Source: Bosea sp. OAE506 (GTDB lineage: Bacteria; Pseudomonadota; Alphaproteobacteria; Rhizobiales; Beijerinckiaceae). Taken from it: a stretch of 64,000 bases of DNA. The notes below the pieces were generated by a model. That model was not told the DNA's origin. It made no database searches and was given only the letters and a program-made list of their open reading frames with translations. The stretch covers positions 4,403,001-4,467,000 of the forward strand of contig NZ_JBEPOB010000001.1 in assembly GCF_040546595.1 (NCBI RefSeq), given 5' to 3'. Positions 27,429 through 34,720 of this stretch are shown here, in pieces. The translations under genes and the position numbers were made by a program. Numbering within the stretch: position 1 is the first letter of the stretch; each line of letters begins with the position of its first letter.

Positions 27429-27607
27429 CGCGCCCGCTCCCCGGCCTTGCCCGTCCGCACCGCACCGCCCTCCAGCCGGGCCAGATTGCGCAGGAAGCGG
27501 CCGAAGGCCTCGGTGTTCGCCGGCCCGCGCGCCGGCTGCCGTGGCGGGCTGCGGCTAGGACCGGAGGATTTCGGCGGGGCGGGCTTCTGGTCTGCGGAAC
27601 GCGTCAT
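27425..27607 (-). CDS. Small basic Pro-rich ORF between g3.5 and g4 of the GTA
   Basis: 60 residues, not recognised. It is rich in Pro, Arg, Ser and Gly in its first half (KSSGPSRSPPRQPARG), with a short helix-like core EAFGRFLRNLARLEGGA. Support for coding comes from its place: its start overlaps the g3.5 stop and its stop overlaps the prohead protease start, both as ATGA, in a run of overlapping genes. It could be a head-assembly accessory or a translational coupling leader. Confidence 0.6.
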   Translation of the reverse strand: MTRSADQKPAPPKSSGPSRSPPRQPARGPANTEAFGRFLRNLARLEGGAVRTGKAGERAR

Positions 27608-27804
27608 GGCTGGTCCCCCTCGTGACGGGCGTTGAAGCGGTTGAGTTCGCGCACGAAATCGTCAAAGCGCCGGTTGGCGGCGGAAAGCTCGCGCATCACG
27701 AACCAGGCTGCGGCCGACGCCGTCGCAGCCCAGAGCAGCAGCCCGAGATGGCCGACATCGGCGCGCCCGACGAAGGCGGTGACGATCTGGTCGAGCAGGT
27801 TCAT
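27604..27804 (-). CDS. GTA g3.5-type small membrane protein (rcc01685-like)
   Basis: 66 residues with one membrane helix (LGLLLWAATASAAAWFVM) and a charged C-terminus (NRRFDDFVRELNRFNARHE), the pattern of the small GTA head-formation protein found between portal and protease. ATG 27804 overlaps the portal stop as ATGA. The longer open frame upstream to 27987 is a shadow of the portal gene. Confidence 0.8.
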   Translation of the reverse strand: MNLLDQIVTAFVGRADVGHLGLLLWAATASAAAWFVMRELSAANRRFDDFVRELNRFNARHEGDQP

Positions 27805-28985
27805 GGGCTGGCCTCTCCCGTTCGCGGCGCGCGGCCGTAGCCGACCGCCTCGCGCTGCTCGTCCTCGCTGAGGAAGGTCGCGGCGCCGAGCCGGCGCCAG
27901 AGCGATTCCCGCTCCTCGGCGAGCGCCTCGATGGCGTCGACATCGGGTTCCAGCGTCAGCTCGCCGCCGAAGGCCGGCCCGAGCCACTGCGCCAGCGACT
28001 GTGCCGTGCGCCGCACGAGCGGGATCGCGGTCTGGCGCCAGAAGGCGCGGTTGGCCTCGGCGAAATTGGCATGGGTGTTGTCGCCGGGCAGGCCGAGCAG
28101 CAGCGGCGGCACGCCGAAGGCGAGCGCGATCTCGCGCGCCGCGACGCCCTTGGCCGCGACGAAATCGAGTTCCGCCGGCGTCAGCGAGAGCGGCCTCCAG
28201 TCGAGCCCGCCTTCGAGCAGCAGCGGCCGGCCGGCATTGCGGGCGCCCTGGAAACTCTCCTCCAGCTCGGCTTTCAGCCGCTCGAACTGGGCGTCGGTGA
28301 GGCTCGCCCCGTCCGGGCCGTCATAAACCAGCGCGCCGGACGGCCGCGCCGCATTGTCGAGCAGGCCCTTGTGCCAGGCGCTGGCGGCGTTGTGGATGTC
28401 GAGCGAGCAGGCGGCGGCCTCGATCGGCGAGAGGCCGTAATGGTCGTCGACCGGATGAAACAGGGTGAGATGCAGGATCGGCGGGACCACGCCCTCGTCC
28501 TGCCGGAAGCGGATCGTGTCGCCGCCGACTGTGTAGTCATAGGCTTCCGGCCAACCATCGCGGCCGGGCACGACCTTCATCCGGTCGGGCCGCAGCGCGT
28601 AGAGTTCGCGTGGCTCGCGGCCCGTGCCGGCGGCCTCGACATAGGCGTTGCCGGCGACCAGCAGATGCCCGAACAGCATCTCGCGGAAGGCGATGCCGCC
28701 CTGGCGCGGATTGGGCCTGTCGATCAGCGCGAGCGCCGGATGCTCCGGCATTTCCTGATCGCCGACCTTGGCGATCAGCGGGGTCTGCGCAGCCGCCTCG
28801 GCGATGAGCCGGACGCAGCGATGCACGACCGGGTTGCGCTCATAGCCCTCGCGGGCGAGCGCCGCATAATCGCGCGGCGTCCAGACCGGGCGCCCGGCCT
28901 CATGCAGGGCGATCAGCGGCCCGACGCGCGAGCGCTTGCGTTCCGGCGCGGCGGAGCCGCGCAGGTTGCGAAGGAAATTGAGCAT
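27801..28985 (-). CDS. GTA g3-type portal protein
   Basis: 394 residues of the HK97 portal family, forming the DNA-entry ring. Visible: PVWTPRDYAALAREGYERNPVVHRCVRLIAEAAAQTPL, then NAYVEAAGTGREPRELYALRPDRMKVVPG, then LAFGVPPLLLGLPGDNTHANFAEANRAFWRQT, a strong portal signature. It overlaps g3.5 by 4 nt. A ~95-bp double-hairpin repeat lies between it and the terminase gene. Confidence 0.95.
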   Translation of the reverse strand: MLNFLRNLRGSAAPERKRSRVGPLIALHEAGRPVWTPRDYAALAREGYERNPVVHRCVRLIAEAAAQTPLIAKVGDQEMPEHPALALIDRPNPRQGGIAFREMLFGHLLVAGNAYVEAAGTGREPRELYALRPDRMKVVPGRDGWPEAYDYTVGGDTIRFRQDEGVVPPILHLTLFHPVDDHYGLSPIEAAACSLDIHNAASAWHKGLLDNAARPSGALVYDGPDGASLTDAQFERLKAELEESFQGARNAGRPLLLEGGLDWRPLSLTPAELDFVAAKGVAAREIALAFGVPPLLLGLPGDNTHANFAEANRAFWRQTAIPLVRRTAQSLAQWLGPAFGGELTLEPDVDAIEALAEERESLWRRLGAATFLSEDEQREAVGYGRAPRTGEASP

Positions 28986-29004
28986 GGAGGTCTCGCTTAT
29001 GAGT

Positions 29005-29100
29005 GCGTCATGCTCGGGCTCGACCCGAGAATCTCGGAAACCAGTGTCTTCTCGTCCCGAGATTCTCGGGTCTTCGCTGCGCTACGCCCGCGAATGACGG
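29005..29100. repeat. Intergenic double-hairpin repeat, copy A
   Basis: A roughly 95-bp element made of two palindromic modules. The first runs from CGTCATGCTCGGGCTCG to CCCGAGAATCTC. The second starts with GAGATTCTCGGGTCTTCG and ends CCCGCGAATGACG. It is related to copies at 34621-34716 and 47313-47408 in inverse orientation. It lies between the terminase stop and the portal start, inside the GTA operon. Confidence 0.85.
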
Positions 29101-29102
29101 GC

Positions 29103-30480
29103 CTAAATCCCCCTCACCCGCGGCCGGCCTTTCGGGCCCAGCATCAGATGGGTCAGCGCCCAGACGAGCGCGTCGAGCCGGTCCGGCGAGCGGCCGGAGC
29201 TGAGGCCGCCGGGGGTGAAATCACACATCTCGTCTTCCAGCGCGGGAAAGGCGCCGGCATGGCGCACCCGCCCCTGCGCATAGAGCGCCGCCACCGGCTC
29301 GGCCCGCAGATATTTGCCCCGCGTCGCCCGAACCGCGCTCACCGGCACGCCCGGATCGACCTCGCGGATCACGGCAGTCGCCATCTCGCCGCCTTGGTTG
29401 ACCTCCACGACGAGCGCATCGGCCTCGAAGCGCCGGTAGAGCGCGACCGCCTTTGCCGCCCATTCATGCGGCCGTGCGCCCGACACGGTGCCATCCTCCC
29501 AGCACATGGCCGAGGCCTTCGCCGTCGAGGCCGGCCACCACCAGCCCGCAGGAATCGGCCCGGGCCGAGGACGAGGCCGGCGGATCGACCGCCACCACGA
29601 TCTGCGCCAGGGCCGGCGCCTCCCGCTCCCGGCAATCCTCGATCATCGCCCGCGTCCAGAGCGCATCCGCGCTTTCCTCGACCAGTTCGCCGTCGAGTTC
29701 CTGGCGGCCGAGCCGGGTGCCGCCATAGCTCTGCGTCACGCTGCGGATGAAATCGGCCGCGAGGTTGAAGCGGTTGGCGCTCGTCGCCGCGCGGCTCACC
29801 GCCACCTCGGGATCCGCCAGCAGCCGCTTGATCAGCGGCACGGGACGGGGCGTCGTGGTGACGATCTGGCGCGGCCGGTCGCCGAGCCGGAGCCCGAATT
29901 GCAGCATGTCCCAGGTCTCCTGAAGGTTCGGCCATTTCGCCAGCTCGTCGGACCAGGCGGCACCGAATTGCGGGCCGCGCAGCCCTTCCGGATCTTCCGC
30001 CGAAAACACCTGGGCGATGGCGCCATTGGGCCATTCGAGCCGCCGCCGCGAGGGATACCAGCTCGGCCGCTCCCAGCGGGTGTGTATCGCGAGCAGCCCG
30101 GAGACGCCCTCGATCATCACGTCGCGGACCTGGCCTTGCGTCTCGCCGACCAGCGCGATGCGTTCCGTCGCCGCCGGCGCATAAGGCTCCTGCCCCAGCG
30201 CCATGCCCTTGACCCATTCGGCGCCGGTGCGGGTCTTCCCCGCGCCCCGACCGCCCAGAACGAGCCAAATCGACCAGAGGCGTTCCGGCGGCTTCTGATC
30301 TGGGCGTGCCCAGATCAGCCACTCGGCCTTGAGGACCTCGTATTCATGAGGCGACGCCGTCTCCATCAGGAGCTGCAGGGCCGGCAGGCGGTCCTCCGCC
30401 CGCAATAACTTCAAGACGTCGTGCAAGCTCCTGTCGGAGTTCGGCGACGTGGCGCAGTCCGGCGGCGGGCGAGAGTTCAT
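29103..30480 (-). pseudogene. GTA g2-type large terminase, frameshifted
   Basis: DNA-packaging motor. From ATG 30480 the frame covers the ATPase: Walker A GGRGAGKTRTGAEW, acidic GAAWSDELAKW, TTTPRPVPLIK and the first nuclease strand IVVAVDPPASS. At about 29494-29500 the DNA reads GTGCTGGGAGGATGGC. One surplus G moves translation to a stop near 29464, while the conserved remainder (EDGTVSGARPHEWAAKAVALY to SPDRLDALVWALTHLML) continues in another frame to 29103. Without that base a single frame of about 458 residues results, the usual length. The lesion removes most of the nuclease domain. Confidence 0.88.
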
Positions 30481-30742
30481 CGTTGGATCTGTCCTCCCGG
30501 CCGGGCGCCGCCGCGTCGAGCGCCACCAGTTCGCGCACGGTGCGGGCGAGCACGGCGAGCGCCTTGGCCTCGGATTTGCTGGCCGCCGCGCCCTTCGGCA
30601 GTTCATCGAGCCGCGCCTCATGCGCGTCGAGCTGGCGCTGCGCCGCGCGCCAGAGCCGCGTCACCACGGCCTTGCGGCCCACGGGCAAGCGCTTGCCCTT
30701 CGCGACCGGCAGAGCCGGCGCGTCATCATCGGAATCGGACAT
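30344..30742 (-). CDS. Candidate GTA small terminase (g1 position)
   Basis: 132 residues, mostly helical and basic. N-terminal AKGKRLPVGRKAVVTRLWRAAQRQLDAHEARLDEL, then LARTVRELVALDAA and LRHVAELRQELARRLEVI. ATG 30742 follows GAGG. It is the first gene of the cluster and overlaps the terminase start by 137 nt. In R. capsulatus the gene at this position encodes the small terminase subunit. The match is by position, length and helical character, not by a motif. Confidence 0.6.
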   Translation of the reverse strand: MSDSDDDAPALPVAKGKRLPVGRKAVVTRLWRAAQRQLDAHEARLDELPKGAAASKSEAKALAVLARTVRELVALDAAAPGREDRSNDELSPAAGLRHVAELRQELARRLEVIAGGGPPAGPAAPDGDGVAS

Positions 30743-30832
30743 GGGTAAACCTCGCAAGGCCCGACATGCGAAAGCCGCCGGCGGATGAGCACGGCGGCTT
30801 GGCGTCTGGTCACACTTCGTGAGCGTTCCTGA

Positions 30833-30861
30833 TGTCTACCGGATCAGCGCGACGCTGTCAA
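30833..30861 (-). promoter_or_regulatory. Sigma70-type promoter of the GTA cluster
   Basis: On the minus strand TTGACA (30861-30856) is separated by exactly 17 bases from TAGACA (30838-30833). The -35 is perfect and the -10 matches four of six. A start near 30826 would give a leader of about 84 nt before the first GTA gene. This is the best promoter match noticed in the window. Confidence 0.7.
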
Positions 30862-30883
30862 GGACTAATTTCCTATATGCGCT

Positions 30884-30900
30884 CGCGATCTTAGATCGCG
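30884..30900. promoter_or_regulatory. Perfect palindrome beside the GTA promoter (candidate operator)
   Basis: CGCGATCT-T-AGATCGCG, two perfect 8-bp arms around one base. It sits 22 bp upstream of the -35 box of the GTA promoter, a usual place for an activator site. Other GTAs are switched on by GafA and CtrA-linked regulators, but this palindrome is not a known CtrA box. Confidence 0.55.
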
Positions 30901-31006
30901 GCATGAAGGACATTGACGGCAAGCGCCTCACCTATCGGCGGATTGGTCAAGCCGCGCTCGCGTAAGCAGCAGGCCAAGCGCATCCTGCATAAGCGCAAGC
31001 ATAGAA

Positions 31007-31030
31007 AGACATAAGCATTTTCTTATGTCT
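31007..31030. repeat. AT-rich inverted repeat
   Basis: AGACATAAG and CTTATGTCT, perfect 9-bp arms around the 6-base loop CATTTT. It is unusual in such GC-rich DNA. It could be an operator for the plus-strand islet gene about 230 bp away or a weak terminator; there is no clear T tract on either side. Confidence 0.55.
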
Positions 31031-31114
31031 CGAGAGTCTGTGCACAGCGGTGCACTCAACTTGCGCGCGCACGCCGAATCGGAGAACGTTGCCAGTTGAT
31101 CCTAGGAATGGAAA

Positions 31115-31142
31115 CGCCACCGGGGGTAGGAGCCCGGTGGCG
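31115..31142. repeat. GC-rich hairpin in the intergenic region
   Basis: Perfect 10-bp stem CGCCACCGGG with CCCGGTGGCG, loop GGTAGGAG. On the minus strand GTTTCC follows, a poor T tract. It may be a terminator, or part of a structured leader of the Cas2-like gene, whose start is 120 bp downstream on the plus strand. Confidence 0.45.
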
Positions 31143-31261
31143 CGGAAGTTTCTGGACCGCATTTCCCCTTAGCCGGGCTGCGGGACAGGCTGGTTAGCGG
31201 TTCGGAGTTCACTCCCGAATCTAGCCCTTGGTCAAGCCCGGCTTTCGATCACGGAGCCACC

Positions 31262-31543
31262 ATGGCTAATTTTATTGTGACGTACGACCTGAACGGGCCT
31301 CACCCAACCCATAAGCAGATGGACGACCATCTTTCGGCGCTTGGTCCAGCGTCGCTCCGGGGGCGAGTTCTGGAGACAGTATGGTATGTGTCGTATCCGG
31401 GGACGTGCCCGCAGTTGCGAGATTACGTATCGCAAATCCTGGGCTCTGAGGACCTGTTGCTGGTGGTAGAGACCGACCGGGCTGCATGGACAAAGCTCCT
31501 CGTCAATTCGGCTGCGTTCAAGTCGGCTTTCGAGGCAGGGTAA
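31262..31543 (+). CDS. Stand-alone Cas2/SinR-like small protein
   Basis: 93 residues. The first strand ends YDLNGPHPTHKQMDDHL, with Asp9 where Cas2/VapD-type ferredoxin folds keep their Asp. LETVWYVSYPG and EDLLLVVETDRAAWTKLL follow, matching small bacterial proteins often labelled SinR family. ATG 31262 follows GGAG. No CRISPR array or other cas genes are in the window, so a CRISPR adaptation role is unlikely; nuclease or nucleic-acid binding activity is untested. The base composition is visibly less GC-rich than neighbours, and a terminator follows at 31549. It shares strand and islet with the HEPN-like gene 136 bp downstream. Confidence 0.7.
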   Translation: MANFIVTYDLNGPHPTHKQMDDHLSALGPASLRGRVLETVWYVSYPGTCPQLRDYVSQILGSEDLLLVVETDRAAWTKLLVNSAAFKSAFEAG

Positions 31544-31548
31544 CCGTT

Positions 31549-31570
31549 GGGCCGGCGATAGCGCCGGCCC
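31549..31570 (+). terminator. Terminator after the Cas2/SinR-like gene
   Basis: Perfect 8-bp stem GGGCCGGC with GCCGGCCC, 6-base loop, followed by TTCGTCATTCTT. It begins 5 bp after the stop codon. The T tract is broken, so termination may be partial. Confidence 0.6.
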
Positions 31571-31679
31571 TTCGTCATTCTTGCGGGCGCCCGCTTTAAG
31601 ATCCGTTTCATGCGGCTTCGGCGGCGTCGTCAGCATCCGCTTCAACATCTCGTCTGTCTTGTCGTCTTCGGAGCTACCT

Positions 31680-32384
31680 ATGGCGCGGCAACCGCTTCCT
31701 CGCAAATATCATCGGGGGCCTTGGTCTCTCGGTGCTAGTCAACTCGACAAGCGACCAGCCCATTTGGCTGCAATAGGGTCCGTTATTACGCGCTGGACCG
31801 ACGTTGAAACGGAAATGGCGTTGGTTCTTCGCTTACTCCTGGGCACCCGCTCCGAGGCCGCCGTAGCTCTGTATACGTCCCTAAGACAACAGCGATCCAG
31901 AACAGAGACAATTGCGACGGTAGCTAGTTCGATCTTGGACAGCGACGAACAAGAACTCCTCGCAGCAATCTTGATTGTCTACGGCCAGACAGAAAGCGCC
32001 CGTAACGATATCGCCCACGGCTGCTATGGCAGTTGCGACGACATTGAGGATGGTATCATTTGGCTCCCAACGAAGGACAACGCCAACTGGACCGTATCTG
32101 TCTGGCATAAAGACGAGGCAGGATCGCGCAGCGGCGACGAACATGCAGAACTCGCCAAAAAGATGCTCGTCTATAAGCTTTCAGATCTAAAAGCAGTCGT
32201 CTCCGAAATCGACGACACATGGAAACTGGTGTTCAACCTGATCAGCTATCTACAAACCCGCTCTCTGGGGCCCGATCTAAAACGCGCTGAAAGATTTCAC
32301 CGGCTACGTAGCGAGCCCCGTGTATCGAAAGCTCTAGCCCAAATGCGGGACAGGAAGCAGCGATCTCCTCAATCACAGCCTTGA
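31680..32384 (+). CDS. Uncharacterised protein with HEPN-like RNxxxH motif
   Basis: 234 residues, mainly helical. ATG 31680 follows GGAG by 7 bases. Near residues 108-113 it reads ARNDIAHGCYG, which fits the R-N-x3-H signature of HEPN RNases and of related helical proteins. The preceding helices (VETEMALVLRLLLGTRSEAAVALYTSLRQQ, then DEQELLAAILIVYGQTES) are of the sort found in HEPN-like families. The C-terminus is Arg/Lys-rich. The gene is markedly poorer in GC and in codon bias from neighbours, suggesting transfer. It could be a toxin or defence RNase, or a non-catalytic HEPN relative; no antitoxin was recognised. Confidence 0.6.
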   Translation: MARQPLPRKYHRGPWSLGASQLDKRPAHLAAIGSVITRWTDVETEMALVLRLLLGTRSEAAVALYTSLRQQRSRTETIATVASSILDSDEQELLAAILIVYGQTESARNDIAHGCYGSCDDIEDGIIWLPTKDNANWTVSVWHKDEAGSRSGDEHAELAKKMLVYKLSDLKAVVSEIDDTWKLVFNLISYLQTRSLGPDLKRAERFHRLRSEPRVSKALAQMRDRKQRSPQSQP

Positions 32385-32527
32385 CGAGATCGTGGGGCGA
32401 ACCAGCGATCTCGTCATCGTCGTTTATTTCGGCCTGTCGCTGGGAACCATGGGCATCGGAACTGATTCGTCACGCACATAACTGAGATTAAATACCTACG
32501 CCAATCAGAAATGCGACTGGCAATAAG

Positions 32528-33109
32528 TCACACCTCCTCCTTCTCCACCCATTTATACGTCACCGCCGGCACATATTGCTCCATCCGGTCGAGCAGGGTC
32601 GCGGGCTCAGTGTCGGTGATCGTCATGGCGCGGTGGGTCTGCTTGAGGAAGCCAGCCTCCACCGTGTTGTCGAGGAAGGTCGCCAGTGGGTCGTAGAAGC
32701 CGGCGACATTGAGGAAGGCGAGCGGCTTGTCGTGGATGCCGAGTTGGGCCCAGGTCCAGATCTCGAACAGCTCCTCGAAGGTGCCGATGCCGCCGGGCAT
32801 GGCGATGAAACCTTCCGAGAGCTCGGCCATGCGGGCTTTCCGGATATGCATGGTCTCGACGATCTCGAGCCGCGTCAGGTGGTGATGGCCGACCTCCTTC
32901 TCGCGCAGCGCGCGGGGGATGACGCCATGGACCTCGCCGCCGGCGGCGAGCGCGGCATCGGCGACGATGCCCATCAGCCCGACCGCGCCGCCGCCATAGA
33001 CCAGCACCATGCCGCGCCTTGCGATCTCGGCGCCCATGGCTCGGGCGCCCTCGGCATAGACGGGATCATTGCCGGGGTTGGACCCGCAGAACACGCAGAC
33101 GGATTTCAT
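32528..33109 (-). CDS. LOG family (TIGR00730) Rossmann-fold protein
   Basis: 193 residues of the LOG/lysine-decarboxylase-like family, probable cytokinin riboside 5'-monophosphate phosphoribohydrolase (releases a base from a nucleoside monophosphate). Visible: [25 protein letters not shown], and the catalytic/substrate motif [14 protein letters not shown]. It lies 4 bp after the M20 peptidase gene on the same strand, a likely two-gene operon. Physiological substrate in this host is unknown. Confidence 0.93.
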   Translation of the reverse strand: MKSVCVFCGSNPGNDPVYAEGARAMGAEIARRGMVLVYGGGAVGLMGIVADAALAAGGEVHGVIPRALREKEVGHHHLTRLEIVETMHIRKARMAELSEGFIAMPGGIGTFEELFEIWTWAQLGIHDKPLAFLNVAGFYDPLATFLDNTVEAGFLKQTHRAMTITDTEPATLLDRMEQYVPAVTYKWVEKEEV

Positions 33110-33113
33110 CGGA

Positions 33114-34505
33114 TCAAGCCCCCTTCGTTGCCAGCGCCTGCAGGATGCGTGCCCAGGAGCGCTGGCCCTTGTGAAAGGAGGAGAGGTCGTATTTCTCGTT
33201 GGGCGAATGCACGCGGTCGTCGTCGAGCCCGAAACCGACGAGCAGCGTGTCGATGCCGAGCAGGCGCTTGAAATCGCCGACGACGGGGATCGACCCGCCC
33301 GAGCCGATGGTGACGGCCTTGCGGCCCCATTCCTCGGTCAGCGCGTTTTGCGCCTGGCGCAGGGCCTGCGACTCGACCGGAACCGCAATGGCCGGTGAGG
33401 CGCCATGGGCGACGAAGTCCGCCGTCACATCGGCCGGCAGCCGCTCGCGCACGAAGGCCTGGAAGGCGGCCGCGATCTTGTCGGGGTCCTGCCTGCCGAC
33501 GAGGCGGAAGGAGACCTTCGCCGAGGCCTTGCCGGCGATCACCGTCTTGGTGCCCTCCCCGGTATAGCCGCCCCAGAGCCCGTTGACGTCGCAGGTCGGG
33601 CGGGACTGGATCTGCTCGATCAGCATGCGCCCGGTCTCGCCGATCGAGTGCTTCAGCCCGATCTGGCCGAGGAACTCGTCCTCGGTGAGGTTGAGATCGG
33701 CCCAGTCGGCCTTTTGCTGGTTCGTCGGCTCCTCGACGCCGTCATAGAAGCCCGGCAGCGTAATGCGCCCGTCCTCGTCGTGCAGGGCGGCGACGATCTT
33801 CGCGAGCACATGGACGGGGTTGGCCGCCGCCCCCCCGAACAGGCCGGAATGCAGGTCGCGGTCGGCGCAGGTGATCGTCACCTCCTGATAGACCAGGCCG
33901 CGCAGCGAGGCGGTGATGGCCGGCGTCTGCCGGTCCCACATGCCGGTGTCGCAGACGAGCGCGAAATCCGCCTTCAGCTCGGCGGCATTGTCGCGGACGA
34001 AGGCCGGGAGATTGACCGAGCCCGATTCCTCCTCGCCCTCGACCATCACGGTGACGCCGACCGGCAGGTCGCCGGTCTCACTGAGCGTCGCCCGCAGCGC
34101 CTCGACGAAGGTCATGACCTGGCCCTTGTCGTCGCAGGCCCCGCGCGCGACGATGGCCTTCCTGCCGGGCTCGATCTCCTTGATCACCGGCTCGAAGGGC
34201 TTGGTGTCCCAAAGCTCCAGCGGGTCGACCGGCTGGACGTCGTAATGGCCGTAGAACAGCACATGCGGTGCGCCGGGCTTGGGGCGATGGGCGAGCACGA
34301 TCGGATGGCCAGGCGTCTCGCGCAGGCCGGCGGTGAAGCCGAGCGATTCCAGGTCCTTCTCCAGCCACTCCGCAGCGCGGCGGCTGTCGGCAGCGTAAGC
34401 CGAATCCGTCGAGATCGAGGGGATTTCGAGCCATGACGACAGTCGGGTCAGCGAGGCGTCGAGATCGGCATCGAGGCGGGCGAGGATCGCGGGGAGCTGG
34501 GTCAT
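33114..34505 (-). CDS. M20-family dipeptidase/metallopeptidase
   Basis: 463 residues of the M20 zinc peptidase family. Metal ligands and catalytic residues are seen in [13 protein letters not shown] (His, catalytic Asp), GACDDKGQV (Asp), VEGEEESGS (catalytic Glu pair) and CDTGMW (Asp). The dimerisation insert has [10 protein letters not shown] and [14 protein letters not shown] 34505 begins the usual helix ([16 protein letters not shown]); ATG 34565 would add a Pro/Ser-rich 20 residues. Substrates are probably short peptides; no signal peptide, so cytosolic. Confidence 0.93.
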   Translation of the reverse strand: MTQLPAILARLDADLDASLTRLSSWLEIPSISTDSAYAADSRRAAEWLEKDLESLGFTAGLRETPGHPIVLAHRPKPGAPHVLFYGHYDVQPVDPLELWDTKPFEPVIKEIEPGRKAIVARGACDDKGQVMTFVEALRATLSETGDLPVGVTVMVEGEEESGSVNLPAFVRDNAAELKADFALVCDTGMWDRQTPAITASLRGLVYQEVTITCADRDLHSGLFGGAAANPVHVLAKIVAALHDEDGRITLPGFYDGVEEPTNQQKADWADLNLTEDEFLGQIGLKHSIGETGRMLIEQIQSRPTCDVNGLWGGYTGEGTKTVIAGKASAKVSFRLVGRQDPDKIAAAFQAFVRERLPADVTADFVAHGASPAIAVPVESQALRQAQNALTEEWGRKAVTIGSGGSIPVVGDFKRLLGIDTLLVGFGLDDDRVHSPNEKYDLSSFHKGQRSWARILQALATKGA

Positions 34506-34620
34506 GGCACTCGGCAGGGCTGGGCTCGGGCGGAGAGGCTGAGCCGATTCAGGTGACGCCATCATGGCAAGGCACAGGGCCGGCGTCAGCCTCGTCCTGA
34601 CATGGCATCGATGCGAATTG

Positions 34621-34716
34621 GCGCGTCATTCTCGGGCGCAGCGAAGCGCAGACCCGAGAATCTTATGACAAGAAGGCTCGTTGACGAGATGCTCGGGTCA
34701 AGCCCGAGCATGACGT
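34621..34716. repeat. Intergenic double-hairpin repeat, copy B
   Basis: First module GCGTCATTCTCGGGCGCAGCG with the answering CCCGAGAATCT, 9-bp arms ATTCTCGGG and CCCGAGAAT. Second module GAGATGCTCGGGTCAAG then CCCGAGCATGACG. It has the same order and orientation as copy C at 47313 and is the reverse of copy A. It lies between the M20 peptidase start and the HerA-like gene stop. Confidence 0.88.
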
Positions 34717-34720
34717 GTTC

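Larger units (their letters stand above)
14973..30742 (-). mobile_element. Gene transfer agent (RcGTA-like) structural cluster, partly decayed
   Basis: Minus-strand genes in RcGTA order: candidate small terminase, large terminase, portal, g3.5-like membrane protein, extra 60-residue ORF, prohead protease, capsid, g6-g10, g10.1, g11-g15. Sizes are those of GTA genes rather than of a full phage: g11 is only 198 residues and g15 about 1300. No integrase, repressor, replication or lysis genes are present, and base composition matches the host, as expected of a long-resident GTA. Lesions in the terminase, g12 and g15, and a missing start codon in g10.1, suggest particles are no longer produced. 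Two serine protease genes on the plus strand interrupt the block at 23926-25602. Confidence 0.92.
30743..31261. other. 519-bp intergenic region between the GTA cluster and the plus-strand islet
   Basis: No gene of convincing length. It holds the minus-strand GTA promoter (30833-30861), a 17-bp palindrome (30884-30900), an AT-rich 9-bp inverted repeat (31007-31030) and a GC-rich 10-bp hairpin (31115-31142). A 20-codon frame at 30903-30965 has no visible ribosome site. The last bases carry GGAG before the ATG at 31262. Confidence 0.75.

Noticed and set aside
29464..29510. Programmed ribosomal frameshift in the terminase
   Set aside because: No classical slippery heptamer or downstream structure was recognised, and terminases of this family are normally single-frame; kept only as an alternative.
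28071..29750. Plus-strand 559-codon frame across the portal and terminase genes
   Set aside because: It reads through copy A of the repeat and is antisense to two recognised GTA genes.
14973..30742. Ordinary prophage
   Set aside because: No integrase, repressor, replication, lysis or attachment sites; gene order, short tape measure and host-like composition fit a GTA.
30903..30965. 20-codon frame in the intergenic region beginning ATGAAGGACATTGACGGC
   Set aside because: No ribosome site, no conservation that can be judged; too short to support.
31262..31543. CRISPR array or cas operon near the Cas2-like gene
   Set aside because: No direct repeats with regular spacers and no other cas genes were seen in the window; the protein looks stand-alone.
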